This document shows, one piece after another, positions 18,347 to 25,812 of a stretch of DNA of 64,000 bases (positions within the stretch are counted from its first letter, which is position 1; the number at the start of each line of letters is the position of its first letter). The stretch is from NCBI RefSeq assembly GCF_902499115.1, contig NZ_CABVPN010000009.1, positions 62,001 to 126,000 of the forward strand, read 5' to 3'. The stretch comes from Burkholderia diffusa. Lineage in GTDB: Bacteria; Pseudomonadota; Gammaproteobacteria; Burkholderiales; Burkholderiaceae. A program made the position numbers and the translations under genes. Under the pieces are notes generated by a model, which did no database searches, was not told where the DNA came from, and worked only from the letters and a program-made list of their open reading frames with translations.

Positions 18347-18368
18347 CATGATACGTGGCTCTATCATG
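18347..18368. promoter_or_regulatory. Inverted repeat, probable LysR operator
   Basis: CATGATA (18347-18353), 8-nt spacer, TATCATG (18362-18368): a perfect 7+7 dyad centred about 45 bp before the lysR-type start in the divergent TauE/LysR intergenic region. LysR proteins typically bind such interrupted dyads for autoregulation and activation of the divergent gene. Confidence 0.6.
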
Positions 18369-18401
18369 TGAAAAATACATGGACCGAAACAAGGAGGCGA
18401 G

Positions 18402-19298
18402 ATGACGCTTGCGCAGTTGCAGGCCCTGGCGGCCGTGGTCGAACTCGGCTCGCTGACGGCCGCGGCCGAGCGGCTCAGTCGCAGTCAATCCGCGATCAGT
18501 CATGCGTTGACCGAACTGGAGGACATCACCGAGGTCAAGCTGCTGTTGCGCGACCGCCAGCCGGTCGTCCTGACTGCTGCCGGCGAACGCCTGTGGCCGT
18601 ACGTGCAGAACGTGGTTCGCGAGGCACAGACGCTGCGCCAGCAGTTCGGCCTGTCGCGCGGCAAGCTCGAAGGGCGGCTGGTGGTCGCGTCGCTGCCGAG
18701 CGTTTCGCTCGCATTCGTCGTACCCGCGCTCGAGGCGTTGAAGGCGGCGCACAAGGGCGTGACGGCGGTACTGCTCGAAGGCACGGATGCGGAGGTCGAA
18801 GGATGGCTCGACGACGGCACCGCCGACGTCGGCGTGGTCGCCGGCACGAAGACCTTCGCGAACAATCTGCCGCTGCTCGACGAGGATTTCGTCGCGGTGG
18901 CGGCGGACGGCATGTTCGACGGCCGCAAGAGCGTGTCCGCGAAGCTGTTGTCCGCGATGCCGTTCGTTTTCTCGAAGGCGGGGTGCGGGCCGGTCATCGC
19001 AGATTACTTCGCGCGCAACGGTGCGTCGCTTCGCGCCGCATTCAACGTGGTCGAGATGCGGACCATCCTGTCGATGGCGGAGGCGGGAATGGGCGTGTCG
19101 ATCGTCCCGCGCATCACGCTCACCTACACCCGGTTCGGCGGCCGGGTGCTGGAGCTGTCGCCCAGGCTGCGCCGTTCCGTGCGGCTGTCGTGGAACGCGA
19201 CCGGCAATGCGGTCGCAGACGCATTCGTCAAGCTGGTGGACGCCCAGCGCGCGAAGGCGGGAAAGGCGATTCAGGTGCGAGCGAGAAAGGGAAAGTAA
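18402..19298 (+). CDS. LysR-family transcriptional regulator
   Basis: 298 residues, the usual length. The N-terminal winged HTH is clear (TLAQLQALAAVVELGSLT, AAERLSRSQSAISHALTELE). The effector domain follows (RLVVASLPSVSLAFVVPALE; a late GMGVSIVPRITL segment). The start codon is preceded by AAGGAGGCG. It is divergent from the TauE-like permease and directly upstream of a lysE-type exporter on the same strand, so either or both may be regulated. The effector is unknown. Confidence 0.93.
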   Translation: MTLAQLQALAAVVELGSLTAAAERLSRSQSAISHALTELEDITEVKLLLRDRQPVVLTAAGERLWPYVQNVVREAQTLRQQFGLSRGKLEGRLVVASLPSVSLAFVVPALEALKAAHKGVTAVLLEGTDAEVEGWLDDGTADVGVVAGTKTFANNLPLLDEDFVAVAADGMFDGRKSVSAKLLSAMPFVFSKAGCGPVIADYFARNGASLRAAFNVVEMRTILSMAEAGMGVSIVPRITLTYTRFGGRVLELSPRLRRSVRLSWNATGNAVADAFVKLVDAQRAKAGKAIQVRARKGK

Positions 19299-19355
19299 CG
19301 CGTCGGCAGCGCGATGAGGGGATGAAGCGCGTTCATGGGCGACTTGCAGTTTATT

Positions 19356-19377
19356 CATGTCGATAGCCGTCGACATG
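19356..19377. promoter_or_regulatory. Perfect 8-bp inverted repeat in front of the lysE-type gene
   Basis: CATGTCGA (19356-19363), spacer TAGCCG, TCGACATG (19370-19377). It lies 53-74 bp before the GTG start at 19430. It shares the CATG ends of the dyad at 18347 but not its inner bases, so it could be a second operator or the site of another regulator. Confidence 0.55.
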
Positions 19378-19429
19378 CAATACATTGTGGGTCACTCGCC
19401 CTGACTTCACTGCCTCGAAGGAGACCGCC

Positions 19430-20062
19430 GTGCCGGCCTTGCCCACCCTGATTGCTTTCGGACTCGTGTCGCTCGGCATGGTCCTGACGCCCGGCCCGAA
19501 CATGATCTACCTGATCTCCCGCTCGATCTGCCAGGGCCGCCGCGCGGGGCTGGTGTCGCTCGGCGGCGTCGCGCTGGGGTTCGTGTTCTACATGTTCTGC
19601 GCCGCATTCGGCCTTACCGCGCTGGTGCTGACCGTGCCATACGCGTATGACGTGCTGCGTTTCGCCGGCGCGCTGTACCTCGCATATCTCGCGTGGCAGG
19701 CGCTCAAGCCGGGCGGCCGCTCCGCGTTTCAGGTGCGGCAATTGCCGCACGACAGCGGCGCGCGACTCTTCACGATGGGCTTCGTCACCAACCTCGCGAA
19801 CCCGAAGATCGCGGTGATGTATCTGTCGCTGCTGCCGCAATTCATTTCGCCGGGGCACGGCAGCGTGCTCGCGCAATCGCTGGCGCTGGGTTGCGTGCAG
19901 ATCGCGGTCAGCGTCAGCGTCAACGCGCTGATCGCGAGCATGGCCGGCTCGATCGCGGGGTTCCTTGCCGGTCGGCCGGCCTGGGCACGGGGGCAGCGCT
20001 GGTTGATGGGGACCGTGCTGGCCGGACTGGCCGTGCGTATCGCGCTGGAATCGGGAAGCTAG
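19430..20062 (+). CDS. LysE/RhtB-family amino-acid exporter
   Basis: 210 residues starting at GTG (VPALPTLIAF), fixed by AAGGAG six bases upstream; the longer frame to the first ATG has no ribosome site. The family signature TPGPNMIYLISRSICQGRRA and a six-TM profile (for example GGVALGFVFYMFCAAFGL, NPKIAVMYLSLLPQF) are clear. Members export basic or neutral amino acids, homoserine lactone or related metabolites. The gene follows the LysR gene by about 130 bp, which contains a perfect dyad. Confidence 0.9.
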   Translation: MPALPTLIAFGLVSLGMVLTPGPNMIYLISRSICQGRRAGLVSLGGVALGFVFYMFCAAFGLTALVLTVPYAYDVLRFAGALYLAYLAWQALKPGGRSAFQVRQLPHDSGARLFTMGFVTNLANPKIAVMYLSLLPQFISPGHGSVLAQSLALGCVQIAVSVSVNALIASMAGSIAGFLAGRPAWARGQRWLMGTVLAGLAVRIALESGS

Positions 20063-20224
20063 CCGGTGAAACGGCTTGCGGAGGCAATCGGCGTACCGAT
20101 GCGCATGCAACCTTCGGCGGACGAACGGGTGCAGCCGATCCGCGTGAAGCAGGCCGTCGCGCATTCGCCGTGCCGGTAAGTGGACGGTGCGCGTTGCGCA
20201 CGATGTCCCGCACGAGCCGGCCCC

Positions 20225-20260
20225 GGCCGCCCGCCGCGCGATCGCGCGCCGCGGGCGGCC
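20225..20260. terminator. Long GC hairpin downstream of the phosphatase gene
   Basis: GGCCGCCCGC (20225-20234) pairs with GCGGGCGGCC (20251-20260). The inner CGCGCG/CGCGCG extends the stem with a 2-nt bulge. It starts 6 nt beyond the minus-strand stop at 20267. No U tract. Confidence 0.55.
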
Positions 20261-20266
20261 GCCGCG

Positions 20267-21952
20267 TCAGCGCTCGCCGCGCTTCTTGCTCAGCTCGATC
20301 GTCTCGAACAGCTCGTACTGCGCGGTCGGGTGCTGATCCGCGCCCGGCGCGTGGTAATAGCGCATCGTGATCGTCGTGTGGCCGCCCGGCTTGCCCGGAT
20401 CGTGGTCGAACACGGCGATCCCGTAGCCCGTGCCCGTATCGCGGCGCGCGGACCAGATCGCATCCTCGAGCGCATCGGCCGGCTTGCGCACGAACGTGTT
20501 CGGCGCGGTGCCCGGCACCGGCCGGTTCGGTTTCGTGAAGACCTTGGCCTGCGCAAAGCCGGTCGCCGGGTTTTCGCCGTACACGTCGAGCGGCGCACTG
20601 GTGCCGCCGCCGCCGAGAATCAGGTGAATCGTGCCGTGGCTCGTGTCGAACGTCGTGCTGTTCGGGTCGGTCGACCCGACCGGACGCGGCTGCAGCGTCT
20701 CGACGACTTCGCCGGTCGAGGCATCGACGCCCGCGCGGTGATTGCAGCCGCGCACCGGGTAGCTGCGCTCGTAGTCGTGATCGTGACCGCACAGCACGAG
20801 GTCGACACCATAGCGGTCGAACAGCGGCAGCCATGCCTCGCGAATGCCCTTGTCGGAGCCGTTGCCCGTCTTCGACGAGCTTAGCGCGTCCTGGTGCATT
20901 TGCACGACGATCCAGTCGATGTCGTCATCGTGGGACGCGTGACGCAGCGTGTGCTCGAGCCAGCGCGTCTGCTCGCCGTTGCTGTAGCCGCGTACGTAGA
21001 ACGACGTGCCCGGTTCGATCGGCGCGCGGCCGGTGCTCGCGGCCGGCACGAGCGGATTCGGGCCGCCGACGAATGCGGCCGCATCCTGGTACACGACGTC
21101 GTCGGCGTCGAGCGAGATGAACAGCACCGAGCTCACGCGGAAGCTGTACCAGCGGCCCGGAAAGCGCGTACCGTTCTCCGGGAGCATGTAGCGCGCGAGA
21201 TACGAGTCGAGCCCCTGCGGGCCGTTGTTGAATTCGATCTCGTGATTGCCGGGGCATGGCATCCACGGGCGGTTCGCAGCGGACGTCTGGTTGTTGTTGC
21301 CGAAGTCGCGCCACACCTCCGGTTGATGCGCGGGGTTCAGGTTCGCGTAGCAGAGGTCGCCGTTCAGCAGGTGGAACAGCGGCTGGAACTGCTCGACGGC
21401 CTGCACCGCGAAGCGGCTTTGCGGCGACGACAGCACCCACGCGCCATTCGGCGTCGCGAGGTCGCCGTAGCTCGTGAAGCGGAACGGCGCGCGCCCGCGC
21501 GGCGCGGTCGTGAAGGTCGCGGCAAACGGCTGCGCGGCGTTGCTGTCGTTGTCGGCCGTCAGTTCATAGCGGTAGCGCGTGTTCGGCTTCAGGCCGTGCA
21601 CCCGTGCGTGGTACGTGAACACGGTTTCGCCGTTCAGGCCGTCGGTGTAGATGCGCTGCACGCCGTGCACGGTGCGCGCCGGTTCGCCGTCGGCGACGAT
21701 CCGCGCGCGCGGATTGACGGCCGGTGCGAGCGACGCCCAGGAGATCGCGACTTCCGAAGTTGGGTCGCTGCCCCATGTCAGGTGCACCTGCTCGGGCGTG
21801 CCGTCCGGATTCGACCCGGCGGCGCGGGCGGCCGCGAGCCCGCCCGCGGCGGTGGCGAGGCTGGAGACGCCGGCCAGTTTCAGGAAGCCGCGACGCGATA
21901 CGGAAGCGGCCGGCTCGTTCGACTCGGCGGGGAGGTTTTCCTGGTTCGACAT
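20267..21952 (-). CDS. Tat-exported purple acid phosphatase-type metallophosphoesterase
   Basis: 561 residues from MSNQENLPAE. A Tat signal (SRRGFLKLAG) is followed by an N-terminal fibronectin-III-like domain (about residues 50-150, VHLTWGSDPTSEVAISWASL) and a calcineurin-like phosphoesterase domain with the metal-site motifs SYGDLA, NGDLCYANLN, PGNHEIEF and CGHDHDYERSYPV. It would act in the periplasm on phosphomonoesters or diesters with a dinuclear metal centre. The upstream 290 bp (21953-22245) holds no gene and is AT-rich around 22140-22200, suitable for divergent promoters with the YXWGXW gene. Confidence 0.9.
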   Translation of the reverse strand: MSNQENLPAESNEPAASVSRRGFLKLAGVSSLATAAGGLAAARAAGSNPDGTPEQVHLTWGSDPTSEVAISWASLAPAVNPRARIVADGEPARTVHGVQRIYTDGLNGETVFTYHARVHGLKPNTRYRYELTADNDSNAAQPFAATFTTAPRGRAPFRFTSYGDLATPNGAWVLSSPQSRFAVQAVEQFQPLFHLLNGDLCYANLNPAHQPEVWRDFGNNNQTSAANRPWMPCPGNHEIEFNNGPQGLDSYLARYMLPENGTRFPGRWYSFRVSSVLFISLDADDVVYQDAAAFVGGPNPLVPAASTGRAPIEPGTSFYVRGYSNGEQTRWLEHTLRHASHDDDIDWIVVQMHQDALSSSKTGNGSDKGIREAWLPLFDRYGVDLVLCGHDHDYERSYPVRGCNHRAGVDASTGEVVETLQPRPVGSTDPNSTTFDTSHGTIHLILGGGGTSAPLDVYGENPATGFAQAKVFTKPNRPVPGTAPNTFVRKPADALEDAIWSARRDTGTGYGIAVFDHDPGKPGGHTTITMRYYHAPGADQHPTAQYELFETIELSKKRGER

Positions 21953-22245
21953 GATCGTATTTTCGTTGAATGACACGCGAGATGCGGAACTGCCCGGCCG
22001 TGCGCGAGCGCGTCGGGGGCGTGGGCCGGAAACGAGCGGGATCCCGGTGACACGCATTGTCGAAGTTCAGTTTTGCCGGGTTGTGACAGACGGTAATCGA
22101 TGCGCGGGCCCGATGCGTCGACGGCGCGCGGCGTTGCCGTCACGGCGGAAATTTTTTTGCGTGTGTCGCGACGGATTTTTTCGCATGCGTCGTTTAACGA
22201 ACGAACGGCCACTTCCGGCCGGGAAACGATGCTTCGGAGTCTTGC

Positions 22246-22545
22246 ATGAAACTTTCCATTTCATTACGGTTTGCCGCGGGATGCGTGGCCGCGCTGGCGA
22301 CGTCCGCCGCATTCGCGCAGGCCGTCATCGTCGCGCCGGTCGCACCGCCGCCGCCGCGCGTCGAAGTGATGCCGGCGCCGCGCGCGGGCTACGTATGGGA
22401 TCAGGGCCACTGGCATTGGCGCCACGGCCGCTACGTGTGGATTCCAGGTCACTGGCAAGTGGTACGTGCCGGCTATCACTGGGTGCCGGGACACTGGGCC
22501 GCGCGCGGCCCGAACTGGCGCTGGGTGCCGGGCCACTGGGCGTGA
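22246..22545 (+). CDS. YXWGXW-repeat exported protein
   Basis: 99 residues. A signal peptide (residues 1-24, ending AFAQ) precedes a Pro-rich stretch and four copies of a Y/W-x-W-x-x-G-H-W repeat (YVWDQGHW, YVWIPGHW, YHWVPGHW, WRWVPGHW). YXWGXW proteins are small envelope proteins of unknown function in Burkholderiales. It lies directly upstream of a small lipoprotein and the sigma factor operon. A similar protein is encoded at 28439. Confidence 0.88.
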   Translation: MKLSISLRFAAGCVAALATSAAFAQAVIVAPVAPPPPRVEVMPAPRAGYVWDQGHWHWRHGRYVWIPGHWQVVRAGYHWVPGHWAARGPNWRWVPGHWA

Positions 22546-22614
22546 CGCGCAGGGCGCCGCGCGGCGTGCGGTGTCCGCGCGGCGGGACTTCCACACAATC
22601 TCATCGGTCGAGCC

Positions 22615-22728
22615 ATGCCTTTTCGAACCATCGTGATCCTGACAGCCGCGGCCATCGTGCTGGCCGGCTGCGTCGTGGTGCCTGCGCGCCCGGTGTATTA
22701 CCGGCCCGCGCCGGTCGTCGTATATTGA
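22615..22728 (+). CDS. 37-aa lipoprotein
   Basis: MPFRTIVILTAAAIVLAGCV carries a classical lipobox (LAGC), followed by only about 18 residues rich in Pro, Val and Tyr (VVPARPVYYRPAPVVVY). It lies 69 nt after the YXWGXW gene and 16 nt before the open frame of the sigma factor, so it is probably in the same transcript. Short YYRPAPVVVY-tailed lipoproteins are common companions of YXWGXW proteins. The function is unknown. Confidence 0.6.
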   Translation: MPFRTIVILTAAAIVLAGCVVVPARPVYYRPAPVVVY

Positions 22729-22744
22729 TCGCGCCGGCCGGCGG

Positions 22745-23506
22745 GTGATCGACAGGATCGATATGCCGTTCGAACCGGATCTCGACGAAATCGACCGGGC
22801 CGATCCCGGGCGCGGCGCACCAAGTGTCGAAGAAGCGCCGGTCCGATGCATGCAAGGAGAGCACGACGATGAGTTTCAGCCGGACAACGGGCGCAACCGT
22901 CGGCAGCATGCGGCGTTCGCACCGCGCATCGCGGAGCGGCCTGCGTTGAGCGACGCCGATCCGGACGCGGAACTCGTCGCGCGGGTTGGCGCGCGCGACG
23001 CGTCGGCCGTGCGTGCGCTCGTCGCACGCAAACTGCCGCGCTTGCTCGCGCTCGCGACACGCATGCTCGGCGACCGGACCGAAGCCGAAGACGTTGCGCA
23101 GGAAACCTTCCTGCGGATCTGGAATCATGCGCCGCGCTGGCGGGATGGCGAAGCGCGCTTCGACACGTGGCTGCATCGCGTCGTGCTGAACCTGTGCTAC
23201 GACCGCTTGCGCGGGCGGCGCGAGGAGCCGGTCGACGCATTGCCCGACATGCCCGACCCGCAACCCGAGCCGGCCGCGCACGCGGAGTTGCGCTCGCGCG
23301 ACGCGCGCGTGCGCGAGGCGCTCGCCGCGTTGCCGCCAAGGCAGCGGGAAGCGCTCGTGCTCCAGTACTATCAGGACATGTCGAACGTTGAAGCGGCGAA
23401 CCTGATGGGCATCACCGTCGATGCGCTGGAAAGCCTGCTCGCGCGCGCAAGGCGCAACCTGCGCGCGCAACTGGCCGGCGACCCACCTAGCGAGGACAAG
23501 CGATGA
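22745..23506 (+). CDS. ECF-type RNA polymerase sigma factor
   Basis: The frame gives up to 253 residues from a GTG. Conserved sigma-70 region 2 begins near residue 68 (ALATRMLGDRTEAEDVAQET, FLRIWNHAPRW), and region 4 lies near the C-terminus (LPPRQREALVLQYYQDMS, EAANLMGITVDALESLLARA). The first 67 residues are Asp/Glu-rich and not sigma-like. A TTG at 22946 would give a typical 186-residue ECF factor (LSDADPDAEL), overlapping the stop of a 26-codon leader frame. The gene overlaps the downstream anti-sigma gene by 4 nt. It likely directs an envelope or metal stress regulon. Confidence 0.85.
   Translation: MIDRIDMPFEPDLDEIDRADPGRGAPSVEEAPVRCMQGEHDDEFQPDNGRNRRQHAAFAPRIAERPALSDADPDAELVARVGARDASAVRALVARKLPRLLALATRMLGDRTEAEDVAQETFLRIWNHAPRWRDGEARFDTWLHRVVLNLCYDRLRGRREEPVDALPDMPDPQPEPAAHAELRSRDARVREALAALPPRQREALVLQYYQDMSNVEAANLMGITVDALESLLARARRNLRAQLAGDPPSEDKR
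22869..22949 (+). CDS. Possible 26-aa leader peptide inside the sigma gene 5' region
   Basis: ATG at 22869 is preceded by AAGGAGA (22854-22860) with an 8-nt spacer, the best ribosome site in this stretch. The frame (MSFSRTTGATVGSMRR, then SHRASRSGLR) ends in TGA overlapping TTG at 22946 in the sigma frame. This may be a translational coupling device setting the true sigma start; it could also be chance. Confidence 0.3.
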   Translation: MSFSRTTGATVGSMRRSHRASRSGLR

Positions 23507-23922
23507 CACCCGAAAGATTCCGTACCATCGTCGCCGCGTACGGCTCGGATGCGCGGCGCTGGCCGCAAGACGAACGCGCGGCGGCCGAAGCGTGGGCGCA
23601 TGCGCATCCGCGCGACGCGCTGGAGGCGCTCGACGATGCCGCCGAGCTCGATGCCTGGCTCATGCAGGACACGGTCGCGCCGCCGGCGCCGGCGCTCGTC
23701 GAACGCATCGTCGCGTCGGCGCCGGTGCCACAACGTGCGCGGCGCCGGGGCAGGGTGTGGTGGTCGGGCGCGGCATTCGCGGGTGTCGGGCTGGCCGGCG
23801 CGTTGGCCGGCGCGGTGGCCGTGTCGATGCTGATGCTCGGCAGCGCGCCGATCGCGCAACACGAACCGGGCTACCTGACGACGACGTTCGGCGGCCCGAG
23901 CATCGACGGAGGCGACGAATGA
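23503..23922 (+). CDS. Anti-sigma factor (single-pass membrane protein)
   Basis: 139 residues. The cytosolic N-terminus has Trp- and Glu-rich helices (TPERFRTIVAAYGSDARRWP, ERAAAEAWAHAHPRDALEAL). One TM segment lies at about 86-112 (GAAFAGVGLAGALAGAVAV). A short periplasmic tail ends GGPSIDGGDE. The start overlaps the sigma stop and the stop overlaps the next start (ATGA both times), the classic layout for a sigma/anti-sigma pair. No zinc (HxxxCxxC) motif is present. Function is inferred from position and topology. Confidence 0.78.
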   Translation: MTPERFRTIVAAYGSDARRWPQDERAAAEAWAHAHPRDALEALDDAAELDAWLMQDTVAPPAPALVERIVASAPVPQRARRRGRVWWSGAAFAGVGLAGALAGAVAVSMLMLGSAPIAQHEPGYLTTTFGGPSIDGGDE

Positions 23923-24422
23923 GCGAACGCGGCTGGAAATTCGTGCTCGTCGGGTCGGTCGTGCTGAACGTGTTCATGCTCGGCGCGATTGGCGGCGGCG
24001 CGTATCAGTGGTTCTCGACGCATCGTGACCTACATGGAACGGGGATGCCCGGACAGCGCACGGCGTTGCGGTTCGCCGCGGACGGATTGTCCGATGCGCG
24101 TCAGCGGGCGTTCGCGGCGGCGCTGAAGGCGGCGCGCAAGGACGCTCGGGATTTCGCGCGGGAAGGGCGCGATGGGCGGATCACGGTGCTCGATCTGCTG
24201 GCCGCGCCGCAGCTCGATCGTCCGGCGATCGATGCGGCGCTCGATCGGACGCGAGCGGCCGATAGTGCGTTGCGAGGGCAAGTCGAGCGCAGTGTCGTCG
24301 ATTTCGCGGCGACGCTCACGCCGGACGAGCGCGCGAAGTTCGTCGACGGGTTGCGGCGTAGCGGGAACTGGCGGTTGCCGGCGAGATTGCAGAAGCAGCA
24401 GGGGGCGGCGGGAAACGAGTAA
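23919..24422 (+). CDS. Periplasmic heavy-metal-sensor-like protein (CnrX/Spy-type)
   Basis: 167 residues. An N-terminal membrane anchor (residues 6-28, FVLVGSVVLNVFMLGAIGGG) is followed by a helical periplasmic domain rich in Arg/Ala/Asp with periodic helices (LSDARQRAFAAALKAARKD, ARDFAREGRDG, TLTPDERAKFVDGLRRSG). This matches the metal-resistance/periplasmic sensor family that works with ECF sigma/anti-sigma pairs (CnrX in CnrYXH). It contains no Cys and few His or Met, so the signal may not be a metal. It is the third gene of the overlapping operon. Confidence 0.75.
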   Translation: MSERGWKFVLVGSVVLNVFMLGAIGGGAYQWFSTHRDLHGTGMPGQRTALRFAADGLSDARQRAFAAALKAARKDARDFAREGRDGRITVLDLLAAPQLDRPAIDAALDRTRAADSALRGQVERSVVDFAATLTPDERAKFVDGLRRSGNWRLPARLQKQQGAAGNE

Positions 24423-24567
24423 GCCACACGTCGTCCAGTGACGGCACGGAATGACCGTTCACGCCGATACCCGTCCCGGGATTATGATGGCCCGATCGGC
24501 AGCACATTCCCGATGAACTCACCGCAATGCGTGGCGGCAATCTCGAGAGCCGCGGCAAGGACGAGCC

Positions 24568-25413
24568 ATGGATCGAAGCGAAGACTTTATCGTGCGCACC
24601 ATGTCGGCCAGTGAAGTGGCCATGTCGGTCGAATGGGCGGCCGCGGAAGGGTGGAACCCTGGCCGGCACGACGCGCGGTGTTTCAGGGAAGCGGACCCGG
24701 CCGGTTTCTTCGTCGGCATCTGGCGCGGCGAGCCGGCCGCTTGCCTCGCGGCGGTGGCTTATGACGAACACTTCGGCTTCATCGGTCTCTACATCGTGAA
24801 ACCGGAGTTTCGCGGCAAAGGCCTCGGCATGCGCATCTGGCAGCACGGCATGCGTTACCTTGGAGAACGAAACATCGGCCTGGACGGTGTCGTTGCCCAG
24901 CAGGCGAATTACAGGAAGTCAGGGTTCCGGCTCGCGTATCGCAACATCCGCTATCAGGGGCGCGTGGGCGGCATCGGGTGCGCGCAGGTTGCGGCAGCGG
25001 CCGACGTACCGTTCGAGCAGTTGCTCGCCTACGATCGCCGGTGTTTTCCGGCGGCGCGCGAGCGTTTCGTCTCCGTCTGGATCGCGCAGCCGGATGCCGT
25101 GGCGCTCGCGACCATCGACGCGGGCCGTGTTGCCGGATACGGTGTCGTGCGCCGCTGCCACGCGGGCTGCAAGATCGGCCCGCTCTTTGCCGATGACGCC
25201 GATGTCGCGACGGGGCTGTTTCGTGCGCTGGCGTCGCGCATGCCCGGCGAGGTGATCGTGCTCGACGTGCCGGAAACGAACCCCGCAGCCGTCGCGCTGG
25301 CGGAAGGTCACGGTATGTCGAGCGTGTTCGAGACCGCGCGGATGTATACGAAGGAAGCGCCCGCGATTGCGATCGACCGCGTGTTCGGGGTGACGTCTTT
25401 CGAGCTCGGGTGA
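24568..25413 (+). CDS. GNAT-family N-acetyltransferase (two-domain)
   Basis: 281 residues. The N-terminal GNAT domain carries the acetyl-CoA loop (FIGLYIVKPEFRGKGLGMRI; R-G-K-G-L-G) and the following GVVAQQANYRKSGF segment. A second, degenerate GNAT-like half follows (GYGVVRRCHAGCKIGPLFAD, EVIVLDVPETNPAAV), as in the YitH/HolE acetyltransferase group. The start follows AAGGACGAGCC. The substrate is unknown. The gene stands alone between the sigma operon and a small minus-strand gene. Confidence 0.88.
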   Translation: MDRSEDFIVRTMSASEVAMSVEWAAAEGWNPGRHDARCFREADPAGFFVGIWRGEPAACLAAVAYDEHFGFIGLYIVKPEFRGKGLGMRIWQHGMRYLGERNIGLDGVVAQQANYRKSGFRLAYRNIRYQGRVGGIGCAQVAAAADVPFEQLLAYDRRCFPAARERFVSVWIAQPDAVALATIDAGRVAGYGVVRRCHAGCKIGPLFADDADVATGLFRALASRMPGEVIVLDVPETNPAAVALAEGHGMSSVFETARMYTKEAPAIAIDRVFGVTSFELG

Positions 25414-25488
25414 TCGTCGCGAGCATGGCCGGCCCGGAACGGACGCCGGATTTGCACATGCGTCTGCCGACGTGACGCCGTCTCCTGG

Positions 25489-25605
25489 CTACTTCTCGAA
25501 CCAGTTTTCGAACTCGGTGTGGTTCTGGTTGAACGCCTTGGCGTCGGACACCGTTTCCGCGCGCACGATGCCGTGGATGCCACGGGCACCGGCGCGGGCC
25601 GCCAT
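25489..25605 (-). CDS. 38-aa small protein with a strong ribosome binding site
   Basis: The frame encodes MAARAGARGIHGIVRAET, then VSDAKAFNQNHTEFENWFEK, and stops at TAG. On the minus strand AAAAAGGAG lies five bases before the ATG, one of the best ribosome sites in the window. Codon choice is consistent with neighbouring genes. The N-terminus is basic and the C-terminus acidic and aromatic (HTEFENWFEK). No family was recognised. It occupies the otherwise gene-free 400 bp between the GNAT gene and DUF1800. It could also be a remnant of a longer gene, but the intact start signals argue for a real small gene. Confidence 0.5.
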   Translation of the reverse strand: MAARAGARGIHGIVRAETVSDAKAFNQNHTEFENWFEK

Positions 25606-25812
25606 CAATGCTCCTTTTTCCTACCGGCCGGTGGTTGCGATCGATCCGGCGATCGGGCAGCGCAAGCGACTGCTCGACGCCAGTTGAAAGCCGCGTGCAA
25701 GAAGCGGCAGATTCGACGTCTACGAGCCAAACCGGAAATATTTCGTCCATGCAGCGACGGATTTCCCGCCAGCCACCGTTAAACACGGGTACGCATCGCG
25801 AGAGCCCCCGTC

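Noticed and set aside
22380..22545. Short G-H-W repeats as a DNA repeat or CRISPR-like array
   Set aside because: The periodicity comes from protein repeats in a signal-peptide-bearing gene, not from conserved DNA repeats and spacers.
22601..23509. 302-codon minus-strand frame opposite the sigma factor
   Set aside because: No domain, low-complexity composition; the plus strand has clear sigma regions 2 and 4.
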